Source: Rhipicephalus microplus
Lineage: Eukaryota; Arthropoda; Arachnida; Ixodida; Ixodidae
Direction: 5' to 3'
Assembly: GCF_043290135.1 (NCBI RefSeq)
Contig: NC_134701.1
Location: forward strand, 63,991,502-64,055,501
DNA: 64,000 bases
This document shows, in pieces, positions 23,029 through 35,779 of the stretch (within the stretch, counting starts at the first letter, position 1; each line of letters starts with the position of its first letter). The notes under the pieces were generated by a model. The model did no database searches and was not told the DNA's origin. It worked only from the letters and a program-made list of their open reading frames with translations. The translations under genes and the position numbers were made by a program.

Positions 23029-23041
23029 ATTTCCTCCCCGC
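23029..23041 (-). promoter_or_regulatory. Polypurine tract of element B
   Basis: Minus strand GCGGGGAGGAAAT directly before the 3' LTR, the expected plus-strand priming site. Confidence 0.8.
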
Positions 23042-23187
23042 ACAAAGAGGAGCCATCTTGGTGACGGCTACTTAAGGAAAAGACGCTATTGGTGAGTCGT
23101 AGCAGGGTTTCAGTCGCATGACGTGAACTGTTTCGCGGCCTCGGCAGCGATGATTGGGTGATGGGTTGACCAGCTCGACGACGTAGT

Positions 23188-24400
23188 TTACAGGAGATGT
23201 CTGCTCCAGTATGCGGTAAGGACCGTGGTACCATGACAAAAGTTTTGTGGGAAGTCCGGGAGTTGTGGACGGGACTCAAAGCCAAACCAGCTTTGTCGGG
23301 GAGTAATAGGCATCAGACGCAGCTGTGCCCATTTTTGGCGCGACCGATCTTGCGTGGTGTACGAGCGAGCCAGTTTACGGCACTCTTCAGCGTAAGCAGC
23401 AGTTTGAGAGATGGGTTTGCCCTCAGAAACGTCTGGTTGGTACGGCAGAATGGTGTCCATAGAACATGACTGTTCACGTCCGTGCAGGAGAAAGAAGGGA
23501 GGAACAGTGCTAGCTTGAGACGCAGAGTTGTAAGCGTAGGTGACCAAAAGAAATACGTGGTCCCAGTTTGTGTGGCCTTCCGACATGTACATCGCCAGCA
23601 TGTCGGCAAGAGTACGATTGAAGCATTCCATCATGCCGTTAGTCTGAGGATGGTATGCGGAAGCGGTGGGGTGTACGATGCGGCACTCTTTGAGCATCGC
23701 CTCGATGGCATTTGAGAGGAAAACGCGGCCACGGTCACTAAGTAATTCACGTGGGGCCCCATGGCGCAGAATGAGATGACGAAGTAGGAACCAGGCGACG
23801 TCTTTCGCGGTGGCGGCTGGTAGCGCAGATGTTTCTGCGTACCACAAGAGGTGGTCGATGGCGACTATTATCCAGCGGTTGCCGTCAATAGTGGTCGGAA
23901 GTGGACCGAAGAGATCGACTCCGACGCTGTCGAATGGTCGGACAGGGCAGGGCAATGACTGTAAAGAACCAGCGGTGTGTGAGTAGGAACGTTGTGACGT
24001 TGGCACGCAGGGCACGACTGAACGTACGGGCGTACGTAGCGATACATGCCTCGCCAGTAGTACCTCAGGCGAAGACGCGAGTGCGTCTTGAACGAGCCAG
24101 CGTGACCGCACTGAAGGTCGTCGTGGAAGGCACTGCAAATGTCTGCGCGCAAATGACGGGGGATCATGAGGAGCCACCTGCGGCCTTCGGTCAGGTAATT
24201 ACGACGATACAGCAAGCCTTCACGAAGTGCGAATTGTTGGACTTGACGACGTAGAATGCGTGAGGCGGAGTTTGGGGCCCGTTGAGACAAAATGTCAAGC
24301 AGAGAAGCAATCCAGCGATCTTTGCGCTGTTCTTCCGGCATGTCGGTGATGGCGAGAGATGATGAATAACAAGTGGAAGCTGGTGAGCCGGCAGGGTCGG
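23188..24400 (-). pseudogene. Integrase of element B
   Basis: The HHCC finger lies in the 24704 frame ([14 protein letters not shown] ... SCPACQRHN). After a frameshift the 24177 frame carries all three catalytic residues: Asp in [10 protein letters not shown], Asp in LLSDRGRVF and Glu in QTNGMMECFNRTL, followed by LVTYAYNSASQASTVPPFFL. A second frameshift near 23310 separates the GPY/F region (HGPYRILEQTSPVNY in another frame). The DDE core is intact, unlike element A, but the finger is out of frame. Confidence 0.85.
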
Positions 24401-25640
24401 AAGGCAGTGGCGATCGAGATAGGACGTCAGCGTCCAAGTGTTTTCGTCCAGAGCAATGAATCACACGTATATCGTGCTCCTGTAATTGTAAAGCCCAGCA
24501 AGCGAGGCGTACTGTCGGGTCTTTCAAGGACGACAGCCAGCATAGCGCGTGGTGGTTGGTAACATCAAACTGACTCCCATAGAGGTAGGTGCGAAATTTA
24601 CCGATTGCCCAAACAATTGCCAAACACTCCTTTTCTGTGACGGAGTAATTTGACTCTGCCTTTGTGAGGGTACGTCTGGAATATGCTACAATGTACTCGC
24701 CCAAGTCTGGTTTTCACTGAGCGAGTACCGTGCCATGGCCGACACCACTAGCGTCCGTGTGTATTTTGTAGCACGCGTTGTGGGGTCATATTGGCGCAGA
24801 ATTGGAGGAGACGTGAGGAGTAGGCGAAGCTTCGTAAATAACTCATCGCAATCGGCACTCCAGGCTGAGAGGTCGTTGCTGCCGGTGAGAAGTGTCAAGG
24901 GGGTTATATATAGGAGGCGATATCGCGGATGAAGTGCCGAAAATATGAACACAGCCCAATAAAGCTTCGAAGTTTCTGTAGAGTGTTGGGCTTGAGATAT
25001 TCGGCAACCACTCGAAGTTCGTCAGGATCTGGTGGAATTCCTTCTTTAGAGACGACGTGGCCTAGGATGGTAAGCTGACGGGCACCAAAATGACATTTCT
25101 TCAGGTTTAACTGCAAGCCGGCGTTAGTGAGGCACTCGAGAACTTGTTCAAGGTGAGTGATATGAGAGGAGATATCTGCCGAAAAAGCCACTATGTCATT
25201 TAAGTAGCATAGACAGGTCTGCCATTTCAGGCCTCTGAGAATAGTGTCTATCATCCTTTCGAAGGTAGCGGGCGCGTTGCAAAGGCCGAAAGGCATTACG
25301 TTAAATTCGTATACACCGTCAGGGTTGACGAACGCTATTTTCGTATGGTCGGCTTCAGCCATGGGCACTTGCCAGTAGCCTGAGTGCAAATCCAGTGATG
25401 AGAAATATTCGGCTCGTTGAAGGCAGTCCAGGGCGTCGTGGATTCGGAGTAGGGGATGAACATCCTTCCGCGTAATCTTGTTTAGGCGGCGGTAGTCAAT
25501 GCAAAATCTTATTGAACCGTCTTTTTTCCGCACCAGCACGACAGCAGAGGCCCAGGGACTGTTCGATTCCTGAATCACGCCACGTTTCAGCATGTCATCA
25601 ACGTTGTCGCTAATAACGTGGCGTTCGGCCTGCGATACCC
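24400..25640 (-). pseudogene. Reverse transcriptase and RNase H of element B, YLND active site
   Basis: The RT frame (25593-24904) reads RGVIQESNSPWASAVVLVRK, FCIDYRRLNKITRKDVHPL, YFSSLDLHSGYWQVPM and [18 protein letters not shown]. The catalytic box is CYLNDIVAF: the AAT at 25198-25200 puts Asn where the first metal-binding Asp of YLDD should be. The RNase H region (24952-24400, two frames) keeps [21 protein letters not shown] and [10 protein letters not shown]. Catalytically dead even without the frameshifts. Confidence 0.85.
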
Positions 25641-26081
25641 GGAAGGGACGCTGTCACAGGGGAGCATGATGACCGGTGTCAATACGATGAGCCACTGCAG
25701 ACGTGCGCCCCAATAATGGCTGGCCAACCTCGAAAGAGGCACGAAAACGTTCAAGCAGTTGAACAACCTTTGTGCGCTGGGCTGGCGTAAGCGTGTTATC
25801 GATGCTACGCAGGAGGATGTCTTGGACAGGGGAGGTCATAGCCGCGGCGGAGGTGACGGCATTTATCGTCAACGTTGTCTTTCGGCACGTTTCATCCAAA
25901 GGGAAGATGGCCTCAAAACTGTCTAAATGTCCAACACATTCGCCGCGTAACAAAGTTGTCGAGCAAGGAAAGATATTGCACGCGTAGACCACACCGGCAC
26001 CATGCACAAGGGTAACGACGGCAAACGCGAGTATGGGGTTCTGTCGGCGTGCAAAGTCTTCAGACGGTGTAAACAGGGCGG

Positions 26082-26573
26082 TCAAGTCACAAACTGAGTC
26101 AGAGGAAACGGACACCAGGATGGCAGAGAACGGAGAAATGATAGCGTCAGCAGCGACAACCAGTTTAGGCACTGGGCTTGGGACGCGACGACTGTGATAC
26201 TAAAAGGGGACAAAGCGAGTCGAGCTCCAGCGCAGTCAACGAGTGCATCATGTGTAGAAAGGAAGTCCCAACCGAGGATTACGTCATGGGACGCATCTGG
26301 TAGGACGACGAATTCCGCAATGTAGAATGCGTCGTTGATAACAAGACGTGCCATGCACGCCGCCACAGGCTTAACGTGCTGCGAGCTCGCCGTCCGTAAT
26401 AAAAGATCAGAAACGGGTGTCGTCACTTTCTGCAGTTTGCGGCACAAAAGTTCACTTAAAACAGAAACGGCTGCTCCTGTGTCGACAAGAGCGTTCGTCG
26501 CGACACTATCAATAATAACCAAGATCTTGTTCGGAGGCGAAAGATGAGGCCTTGAAATTTTTGACGAGGGCAC
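26082..26573 (-). pseudogene. Aspartic protease of element B
   Basis: VATNALVDTGAAVSVLSELL holds the retropepsin triad and AEFVVLPDASHDVILGWDFL the C-terminal loop, in one frame here, so this domain is better kept than in element A. The following connection to RT is in another frame (26172-25654), which includes ALFTPSEDFARRQNPIL and VVQLLERFRASFEVGQPLL. Confidence 0.8.
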
Positions 26574-26599
26574 GGTTCGTGCCTCAGAAACTGCGGCTC

Positions 26600-27860
26600 T
26601 TAGTTTTCCTCTTGCGTGGGGTTGGTATGGCGGAGCATCGGAGAAATGGAGCGGCGCCGGGGAGGAGGAGATCGACGTGAGGGGGAACTGGCAGGGCGCG
26701 AATAAGCGCCCGATGAGTCGGCGAAAACAGGGTATGCTGGCTGCTGTGGTATGTAGTCGAGGTTGGGCATGTAATCATTGCCATAAACACTGCGCTGACG
26801 ATGACAGTGGCGCGCAACATGGCCAGGAATGCCACAGGTGTAGTAGATGGGCCTATTGTCTGGAGTGCGCCAAGGGTTGTGAGGGGGTCCGGGAGACGAG
26901 AGGAGTTGCGCGAGAACCGGGCGTATTGGGTGAACAGGGTGTGGTGGTGAGTAGAAGTTGGTGACTGGGGCGGATGGTGTTGGCGACGGTCGATCATAAG
27001 AACGGCTAACGGCCTCAGCATAAGTGAGAGGCGTTGCAGGCTGCGTTGGTGGTATAGGAGGTGGAACCGCCTCAGACACTTGAGCTTGAATGACACGACG
27101 AAGCGAGTGATCCAGTGCCGTGGGACTCTCGGTGACAGACATGGCAATAGAGAGCTAACGAGTCACTTTCTCACAGATGTATTGTTTAATTTGCGGCAGT
27201 AATGTGGAATACTTAGCGCCAGTGCTCTTAGCTTCCAAAGATGAGAGTTCCACTGGGGGAATTCCGGCACGACGGGTAGAAAGGCGCTCCTTGCGCAGCT
27301 CGTCAAAGCTTTGGCACAGTTCAATGACTTGCGCTACTGTCTGAGGGCACTTGGCTACCAGCATATGAAATGCATTGTCATCTATGCCTTTCAGTATGTG
27401 CCTTATTTTGTCAGACTGTGCCTTATTTTGTGTCTTATTTTGTCAGGCCATAGATGCATTCACGCGTGCACGTAGATCAATGACGCCCTCAATATAACTC
27501 GTAAACGTCTCACCGTTACTTTGGACTCTGGCACGGAGGCGATGTTCGGTGCGAAGCTCGCGGACTCCAGGCCGACCGAAGAACGAAGCGATGATTTGCT
27601 TGAATGCCGACCAGGCGGTGAACTCTGCTTCATGGTTGTAGTACCATAGCTTCGCCAAATCGGTCAGATAGAAGCTGACGCGCGTCAACTTAGCAGGGTC
27701 ATCCCATTTGTTGGGGTCCGCTAACACGCTCGAACTCTACCAGCCAGTCTTCGACGTCAAGTTCGTCGCTGCCGCTGAACATCGGAGGGTCATGTTGACG
27801 AAGCGTCCCAGCACACATGACCGTAGGTAGTTCTTAGAAAAGAGCGGCGTCCTCAGCCAT
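26600..27860 (-). pseudogene. gag of element B, zinc-knuckle Cys lost
   Basis: Capsid-like sequence WDDPAKLTRVSFYLTDLAKL and WSAFKQIIASFFGRPGV is in the 27727 frame. A local duplication of 'TGCCTTATTTTGT' near 27400-27440 disrupts the middle. The 27364 frame continues (VIELCQSFDELRKERL), with a TAG near 27153, into SLRRVIQAQVSEAVPPP. The knuckle reads YYTCGIPGHVARHC: the first Cys is Tyr (TAC at 26843-26845), a single G-to-A change. Confidence 0.8.
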
Positions 27861-27922
27861 TCCAGGAGCAGATGGTAAAGTATGGCTGCGGAGCTCCAGG
27901 ACGAAAACGGGAACTACCCAGC

Positions 27923-27932
27923 ACCTCCACCA
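27923..27932 (-). promoter_or_regulatory. Putative primer-binding site, element B
   Basis: Minus strand TGGTGGAGGT, two bases inside the 5' LTR end, identical to those of elements A and C. Confidence 0.6.
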
Positions 27933-27934
27933 AA

Positions 27935-28093
27935 TGTAACAAGCGTGTTCTTCAGAGGAGTTTCAGCAAGAAACTGCGCCAGGGCAAGCAAGACAGCTGC
28001 AGCACTTAAAACAGGAGGCCGAGAGCGCGACACACAAACTTCGTCGTCTTTTCTCTTCCTGGCACAGAGCTAGCGCCGATGTGCACCGGTACA
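27935..28093 (-). repeat. 5' LTR of element B
   Basis: TGTAACAAGCGTGTTC to GTGCACCGGTACA in plus orientation, followed by the target duplication ACTA. Confidence 0.9.
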
Positions 28094-28164
28094 ACTAATT
28101 TAGATGCACTCTATCATATAGCATGGGAGTGCTAAATAAACACATCTAAAACAGATGTCTTTAG

Positions 28165-28325
28165 TGGCCTCAGTAGAGATGGGTAGGAGGTGGCCCTGTC
28201 CAGCCCAGACTTGGTGGTCCAGGAGGACCTAGTGGCCCGCTCAAGGACCGGAGCGCGAGCCAATGGGGTCCCTAACCCATTGCTCCGTAGATGTAATAGA
28301 GTCTTTAACTATCATCATCGCCTTT
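28165..28325 (+). mobile_element. Possible LINE 3' end
   Basis: GGTGGTCCAGGAGGACCTAG and the end TAGATGTAATAGAGTCTTTA followed by a short (ATC)n tail. The end resembles the AATAAAGTYTTT ends of the RNase H-bearing LINEs in this window. No coding part is recognisable. Confidence 0.35.
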
Positions 28326-28329
28326 TCTT

Positions 28330-31310
28330 CTTCTGCCAGTTATGCCTGACGCGGGTCAAGGTTAGCATAAAGGAGCTTCGCTCTTAAAGTTGCATACTCT
28401 GACGTCGTAGCTCCGCTATTTGGCAGCTGCTAGCGGCAACTCTTTACATTGTGGGTCATTTTTGTGAAAAAGGCATTCTGAAAGCGTTTCTTGTACTTAA
28501 ACATAAAATTTTCCAAAATCCTGGGCAACGTCATCGTGGACACGATCCGTAGCGTCTCTTTTCCTTGGAAACACTGCACTGCATTGCGATGGTTTGAATT
28601 TCACTTTCCTCAAAAAAATTTCGAACAATATTCCTAACAAATTTCTGACAAGTCGATCCTAACAACATTTTCAACTTGTGTGGGTCGGGCTCGAAAATTA
28701 GAAATGGATTGCGAAAACATTTCAAGGACTATATGCTGTGTTCCTACTACCCTGATTGGATGAAGGAGCTCTACCTTTGGCTGTCCTGCCAACAGCTTAT
28801 GGAACGAAGTATACTCGTTTCAACGCATCTTTTGCGTGCGTCCATCCTATTCTGCACGTTGTTAATAGGAGAGATGCCTTCTTGTGCGCGCCTTAACACT
28901 CCACCCGATGGCGACCTTACCAGAAGCGTCGGTATGGTTCCACACCAAAAATACTACTGCAACTCACCTGCTTTATGCGGCTGTAACTCCACAGTTCCAC
29001 CTATGCTCGGCCGCTAAAAATCATGGCTAGCCAATAGAGACTACGCAACGCGCGTTGAGTTTTCCTGTAACAATAGAGTGGCATTCAATGACTTTTAATA
29101 TGGCACGAGTTAGAGACCTTAGCCGAAGCTTAGCCTGCAATCAGTCACGCTCTTCTGGCTGTCACACCACTTTGTTTGGTTCCACTCTCGCCGTTAAATA
29201 TAACAATGGCCGTAACTATCCACAAGGGCATGTTTAATCCTAAATCAGTCGTCCTTAATCATGCAGCATCAGCGTTAATACACGTATGGGGAAAAGCGAT
29301 TCATCTGACTAACCCTATCAGACTTGTAAAATCTTCCATATCAAGGTACAGTAAACATCAAACTACTTTCGTAAGGAGACGTTTTACTATTGTGTAATAC
29401 CGATTCTTATACGACGGAGAGATCAACCTTCTTTCTCTTGCTATACCTCCTTCATTACGTTTAGATTGGTGAAGCACCTTGAGGGGGAACTTTTATAAAC
29501 TGACCATGGTGATTCTTATAAGAACATCAGTTTCGGAATGCACAGTATCTGCGTCGCCAACACCACCTGAATTTACAAGAGCCAGAGAGAGACTTTGATA
29601 AATACCTGATAAGTAAAGCAGGTGAAAAGTGCGTTAGCTGTAAATATTTGGTGATGGGAAAACATTAGGTGGCCTTTCTTTCTATTCATTTTGATGCACG
29701 ATGAATCATTATCAAACTTCATGTTCGAAAACTGGCCCACGCAATTTCTTGTGGGGTGATGTTTTCATACGTGTGAGCTTGATGCACCAATATATTGTGA
29801 TATTCAGTTAAGATCGCCACTTGCAGATTAAGCTCCAGTTATGTTACTTGTGTGTCATTTTCGTGGTTCGCGCTCTTCAAGACACCTCGAAAGATGAACC
29901 AACTCGCCCTAACCAAGGTATTGTAAAAGACACCTTCTTTCAAAGAATTCTGCGTGCGGGAACTGCATTTTCTTGTCTGCATGTGTATTTTGATTCTCAA
30001 GTATAGTTATCAAGATCAACACAAATATTAACACATATCGATTTGTTAAACTACGCATTTCTTAATCCCAACAGCGGGCACCAACGTAGCGTTTGTAGTT
30101 CACAGCGCGGACCTTCTGTCTTTTTTGCACCTAATCTGCTGCATTTCATAACAATGCGAGCAACACTCACACCAATTTTAAAGTTTACGTGAGCTCGCAA
30201 TGACGATTTTTTGCTCAGCGATATTATTTATTGGCTTTATTCTTTTTAATGAGCATCTCTACAAGAAATTGGCCTTACATAGAAACTATCATCCTGCTTA
30301 TAGGTACTGTCACATTGTAGGCTCACATTCAAAGTGTAATCACCATTTTCTTGGCACACAAATGTGTTCTACACAATATGCTTCAAATTCGCTTATAAAA
30401 ATGTCATGGTTTTGGGATATAAAAACTTTCATAATGCTACGCAGCTGAAATACCAGCGGTCAGAAGATGACAACGAGGAAGTGGTCTGAGGGCTGTGCGT
30501 ACTGTCCTCCATCTTAGTCGATGCTTTACGCATCAGTTTCAATATAGATTCTAAATAGACACGCTTCGTGTCATTTTTACGTAACAATATTATTACTGTT
30601 CGCGATAGCTGGACCTATGATCGTATCCTCTCGGATATTACAGTATCTGCTACAGAGAACGTGTCTCAGCTCATTGTTATACTTATACATAAAGTCACCT
30701 TCAAATCTCAACTTGTGACGTGTTCCATTTGATTTTCGTTGATTGTTCCTCGGAGCTCGATAACATGTCTTTGGAATGCAAGGCATAGCATTGAAAAGGT
30801 TGTGTTTTCTGTCCATGGCTCTTTCTAGATCTGTATTCTCGCTTCACTTAAGAAATCAATTAATATCGCTGCGCACTCAATATGCAGGCTTGTCCACATT
30901 TACGTGTGCTTCTGTTAGAATTTTGTTGATTAATGCCTCCATGAATGCTAGTAGATAATGTGATTCCAATGACTGTAATTATGCAGAGTCGTATAGGTTG
31001 GTTTTGTGCCATAGATCTCTCACATATACCTGAAAGAGTTTGATGAGTTTGATTGTAAAATGCTGGTTGCTAAAACTAGATAACAATCATAGCTAATTAA
31101 GGTTATGTGTCACCATGATTCTATTGAAGATTTCTTCATTGATTTTTTAAAGAATACTGAAAGCACTTGATTGACCCTTTATGTGATAAATTCGACAACA
31201 TGACTTTTTACGATCAATTCAACCTAGAGTTCCTGCGGATGAATTCGATAGGTATGCTTATAAGGAAGGGGGAGGGAGGCCATCTTTTCACACACAATCT
31301 CTCATTTTCT
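28330..31310. other. About 3 kb with no recognised gene
   Basis: AT-rich, non-repetitive sequence. Open frames (for example 28676-29017, 30200-30448) lack recognisable domains and have no coherent splice pattern that I can see. It may be intronic or intergenic. Confidence 0.5.
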
Positions 31311-31314
31311 ATAA

Positions 31315-31546
31315 TTATGTGGATTTTAACGTCCGAAAACCACCATATAGTTATGAGGGACGCCGTAGTGGAGAGCTCCGGAAATGCCTACCACCTGGAG
31401 TTCGTGAACGGGCAACCAAATCTGAGCCCACTGGCCTACAGCATTTTCGCCTCCATCGAAAGTGCTACCACAGCAGCCGCGACTCGATCACACGACCTGC
31501 GGGTCAGCAGCCGAGTACATTAGCCACTAGAGCACCGCGGCAGGGT
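31315..31546 (-). repeat. Tick tRNA-SINE copy
   Basis: Minus orientation. From right to left: a tRNA-like head (CCGCGGTGCTCTAGTGGCTA, B-box-like GTGTGATCGAG), then ACTTTCGATGGAGGCG, a CCAGGTGGTA segment, and an end with GTGGTTTTCGGACGTTAAAA. Same layout as the copy at 51628. Confidence 0.7.
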
Positions 31547-31559
31547 GATCTTTATTTTT

Positions 31560-33205
31560 AGGTTAGCTGTTGTTCCATGGGCTCCTATCAGCACACTATT
31601 GAATGGTAGCCCAAACCACACCTACTCTCATTTATAGTCACAAGTGCAGTTTCTGCATCGTCTTATTTACTATTTGCAAGAATATAGTACATGCCAGTCT
31701 AGCAGTCATACATGGCCTTCACTGCATCTTCAAAAGTACTTGTGACACTTCTTCATAGCCAATCACAGCGTGTTTGTTGTTCATCCTACGATGTATATCC
31801 TTCGCGTTGCTCGTTTGTTGCTGCTTCGAGTTCTTACTTCATTGTTATTTCTCCTCTCCGTTGTTACAGCTTGCATCAGCAATTTCTTGTTTATCATGTT
31901 GAAGCGTCTATTCAATTATGTGCTATCGTTATTTCTAGAAGATCTTATCAGATAAAAATTTGTATATACAGAAACTGATTGGTGTCGCCTTCTTAAATCG
32001 CCTTTGAATTCTTCTTGAAGCGTGTCGCCTTCTTGAATAGGTCACCGAGAATTCGTAAATGTGTGATGGTGTCGGGTACAGCTCAACTTAGTTTCTTTTC
32101 AATACGGCAAGTATTGCCTTCTCGTATGTTTTATAAAGCCAGCGATTGTACTAAGCACTGAAAAAGGTATGCAGTATCCTTGCAAAGTTCCTTTCAACAG
32201 CCCCAAGATAACAGTGCGTTACTAAAAAAAATCCACAATCGCCAAACGTATTCTATTTTAATAACCTACCACCAATGAATTAATGTAGACATCGGGTGAA
32301 TTTTTCCTCATCTTGAACTTATTAGGGATTTTCTTCTGTTGCTTGAGTGAAAGCATCAGGACTTTGCGCATTGACATTATTAGCTATGAGGAGTATGTGC
32401 AATATATTGACGGGTTCCTTACACTGCGTAAAGTTGTGCGAAAAATGTTGTCAGGTTTTGTTGTATTATGCCACTTTATGGCATAATATGTTATGTTATT
32501 GCCACTTTATGGCAAATACCTATTTTACAGCGTCGTATAACGTGCGGCAGTGGCATATACGTTACCTGTGGTGCTATCCGTTCTTGGCACATAACTAGGA
32601 ACACTTCGTGGGTACACGATTCCTGTTTTTTGGACTGCATCGTCCTCTGTGAACGCTTCTTCGTAAGTACCTGGAAAGACAAAATGTATTGTAAGAAAAT
32701 GAAAATTCAGCAGATCCCACGCATGGTAGGAATAAATGTTATGCGAAATCTTCAGCCATAGGGAGCTGCTTATGCCGCTTGTCTGACCTGGTTTTACGGA
32801 GTCCATTGACATCTTGCGTAAGTTGAGTACTTGTATGCATATCGTGGGCATACAAGGCGCATTAACTACACTGACGTTCGGAGGGTAGCTCATTCTCGGT
32901 TGTAACATTGGAATGCACGTCGCAGCCTATCGGCATCACTTTTGTCGCAACCAAGCGTAAGCAGCGTTCGTTGGCGAATTCTTGTGGATATGAGCAACGT
33001 AATGCTGCAGTACGCTGAATGATCCGTGTATATTGTAAGCATTTGCCCTATACATTAGATGTGCCATCTAAAACAACGGTATTTTCACCGCTTGTGCAAT
33101 TAGCAATCCCCACGCTGTGTCCTATAAAGCTTTATATGACTTCTTTTCGCTGTCCTGCGCTGTGGGTATGCACCACACGTGACATGGTAAAATAAATGAA
33201 AAAGA
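31560..33205. other. Unannotated sequence with two small tandem hairpins
   Basis: No gene recognised. At 32464-32488 TATTATGCCA-CTTTA-TGGCATAATA is a perfect hairpin and at 32499-32515 TTGCCA-CTTTA-TGGCAA repeats the same core. At 32700-32745 CAGCAGATCCCACG...TTATGCGAAA resembles the conserved end of the composite repeat at 40606-42310. Confidence 0.5.
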
Positions 33206-33208
33206 AGA

Positions 33209-34110
<902 letters not shown>

Positions 34111-35215
34111 AAGTGTCACTTCACGCAAAACGAGCGCAGGGGACGGCATCGAAGGAGCTCTGGGCAGTCGCATTTTCAGAGGGTGGTCGTAAGGCAGGAG
34201 CACTTTCCGCACGACGCTGACGTTGTTGGTCGCCTCAGCTAGTGGGACACTTGCATCATGGTTTCGCTGCCGCACGCACTCCTGCAATGTCTTCTCCTTT
34301 GACTCTGCCTCTAAATAACGTATATCGCATTTTTAGCCTTGGCCAAAAATTTACTGTTTACTTGTCACAAAAAGAGTTGATCCCTTATTAAGGGAAGGTA
34401 GTAAAATGCACGCCACAGAAAATTGATATGCGGTTAGTGAGTGAATATTATCAACTCGAGTGGTTAGACCATACTAACCTCACGACTACGATTAGTGAAC
34501 TGGATATCTATACATACTTTTTATATGTGCTCGCGCATTGTGATATCAATTTGATTTTGTTACAAAAGCATGTATATAAGATATTTCGATAAAGTGAAAT
34601 TTTAAAAATTATGAAGGCTTGACATAGTCGCCTTGTACTAATTAATGACCGTCAAGTAATCATGATGAGTGCACATCTTTTCAACGTACCTAAGCTGTAA
34701 AAGGACCACAAAAAAAAAACAGACACACTCGACCGCAAATGAAATATGAAGATATTTGCGTACCGCATATCTATTCAAACAGAAATTTGAAGGCACCTTA
34801 TCGTCTCTGAGATAGCAAACAGTGTAGTGGTTAGCAGCCGTAAACTTCAAAAGATAAATCAAATTCGATACCGATTATCTTATGTTCTATTTGCATGTGT
34901 GCATGTCACAGCATAGCCCGAAACTGCTGTTCCAAAGTGATAAATGGAATAATGTATCTCAATTTTGTTGGTTAAGAGTGTCACAATAATGGCGTTATAT
35001 GCTGCGTTATCTAAAGAACATCTGGCAACATAGGTGGCTAAGTAGAAAGCTAAGTAGAAGTACTTATAAGTTTCCCGAATTAGCAACGGCAATGTTTACT
35101 TTTGTTGAGGAGCGGCTGGATAGTAAAAACGCGCCATATAGATAGTAAAATATGTTTAAAACTAGTAAATACATGTATTTGCCTTCAAATTCCTCCGTTT
35201 CAAGAGTGCAAACTT
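34111..35215. other. AT-rich sequence without recognised features
   Basis: No exon, repeat family or RNA gene recognised; open frames are short. Confidence 0.5.
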
Positions 35216-35257
35216 TTGCTGGCCTAGCACGTAGTTCTCTTCGTGCTAGGCCAGCAA
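35216..35257 (+). repeat. Perfect 16-bp hairpin
   Basis: TTGCTGGCCTAGCACG (35216-35231) and its exact reverse complement CGTGCTAGGCCAGCAA (35242-35257) around a 10-nt loop. It is followed by a direct duplication of AAAGGTGCTCTT. Too short for a typical pre-microRNA. Confidence 0.9.
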
Positions 35258-35773
35258 TATAAAGGTGCTCTTACAATACAAAGGTGCTCTTCCTACCCGT
35301 GGATCCAATGCCCCTACATCTCTGGCATGTTTCGGTCGGCTCATCAGAAGAGCCTTCAGTCGCTTACATGGCCACGGACTGATCATTCCAATGTTCCTCG
35401 ACTGAAAAGCAACCTCCTCTTTCTCTCTGCGGACCTTCTTTGAGGAGGAAGCCAGTCGCTTCCTTTGAAAATCATACCACAGTGACACACAAACTTTTGC
35501 AGTGTTAACTAGACGCACTGAAGAGCATTGACTTAGTCCCAAATATTCAAGACTGACGACACGTTTGAGGCTATCGAAATATCCCTCATCATCATTGAAA
35601 GTGTTCTTGTGGAAGGTTTCTGGTGTACGGGGCAAATCTACGTCATTACGACATGGCGATGGCGTCACTTTGACGGACATATTTGTGACGTCTGAATAGA
35701 AGAGCTCAGCTGAACTTGACAAAATGCAGAGAAGACCAAACTGCTGTTGTTCACCATGTAAGCCACTATTCAT
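35246..35773 (-). CDS. Hypothetical 175-codon open frame
   Basis: ATG at 35773 opens MNSGLHGEQQQFGLLCI and runs without a stop to 35246, in sequence that is not low-complexity. Segments include DEGYFDSLKRVVSLEYLGLS and QCSSVRLVNTAKVCVSLWYD. I recognise no domain; there is no evident signal peptide, promoter or splice site, and the stop lies inside the perfect hairpin. It is the longest non-repeat, non-element open frame in the window apart from those in known elements, but chance is still a fair explanation. Confidence 0.25.
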   Translation of the reverse strand: MNSGLHGEQQQFGLLCILSSSAELFYSDVTNMSVKVTPSPCRNDVDLPRTPETFHKNTFNDDEGYFDSLKRVVSLEYLGLSQCSSVRLVNTAKVCVSLWYDFQRKRLASSSKKVRREKEEVAFQSRNIGMISPWPCKRLKALLMSRPKHARDVGALDPRVGRAPLYCKSTFILLA

Positions 35774-35779
35774 GCGTAA

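Larger units (their letters stand above)
22871..28093 (-). mobile_element. Ty3/gypsy element B (degenerate) with 4-bp TSD
   Basis: Two LTRs (158 and 159 bp) begin TGTAAC and end CACA/TACA in plus orientation. The bases just outside are ACTA on both sides (22867-22870 and 28094-28097), a 4-bp target duplication. Inside are a primer-binding-site-like sequence, gag, protease, RT, RNase H, integrase and a polypurine tract, all on the minus strand. LTRs differ at about ten positions by eye (about 94% identity). Several frameshifts, a YLDD-to-YLND change and a lost zinc-knuckle Cys show it is dead. Confidence 0.9.

Noticed and set aside
23197..25987. Plus-strand open frames across element B (for example 23901-24254) and across element C (for example 46212-46667)
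   Set aside because: They are antisense shadows of integrase, RT and RNase H, whose motifs are clear on the minus strand.
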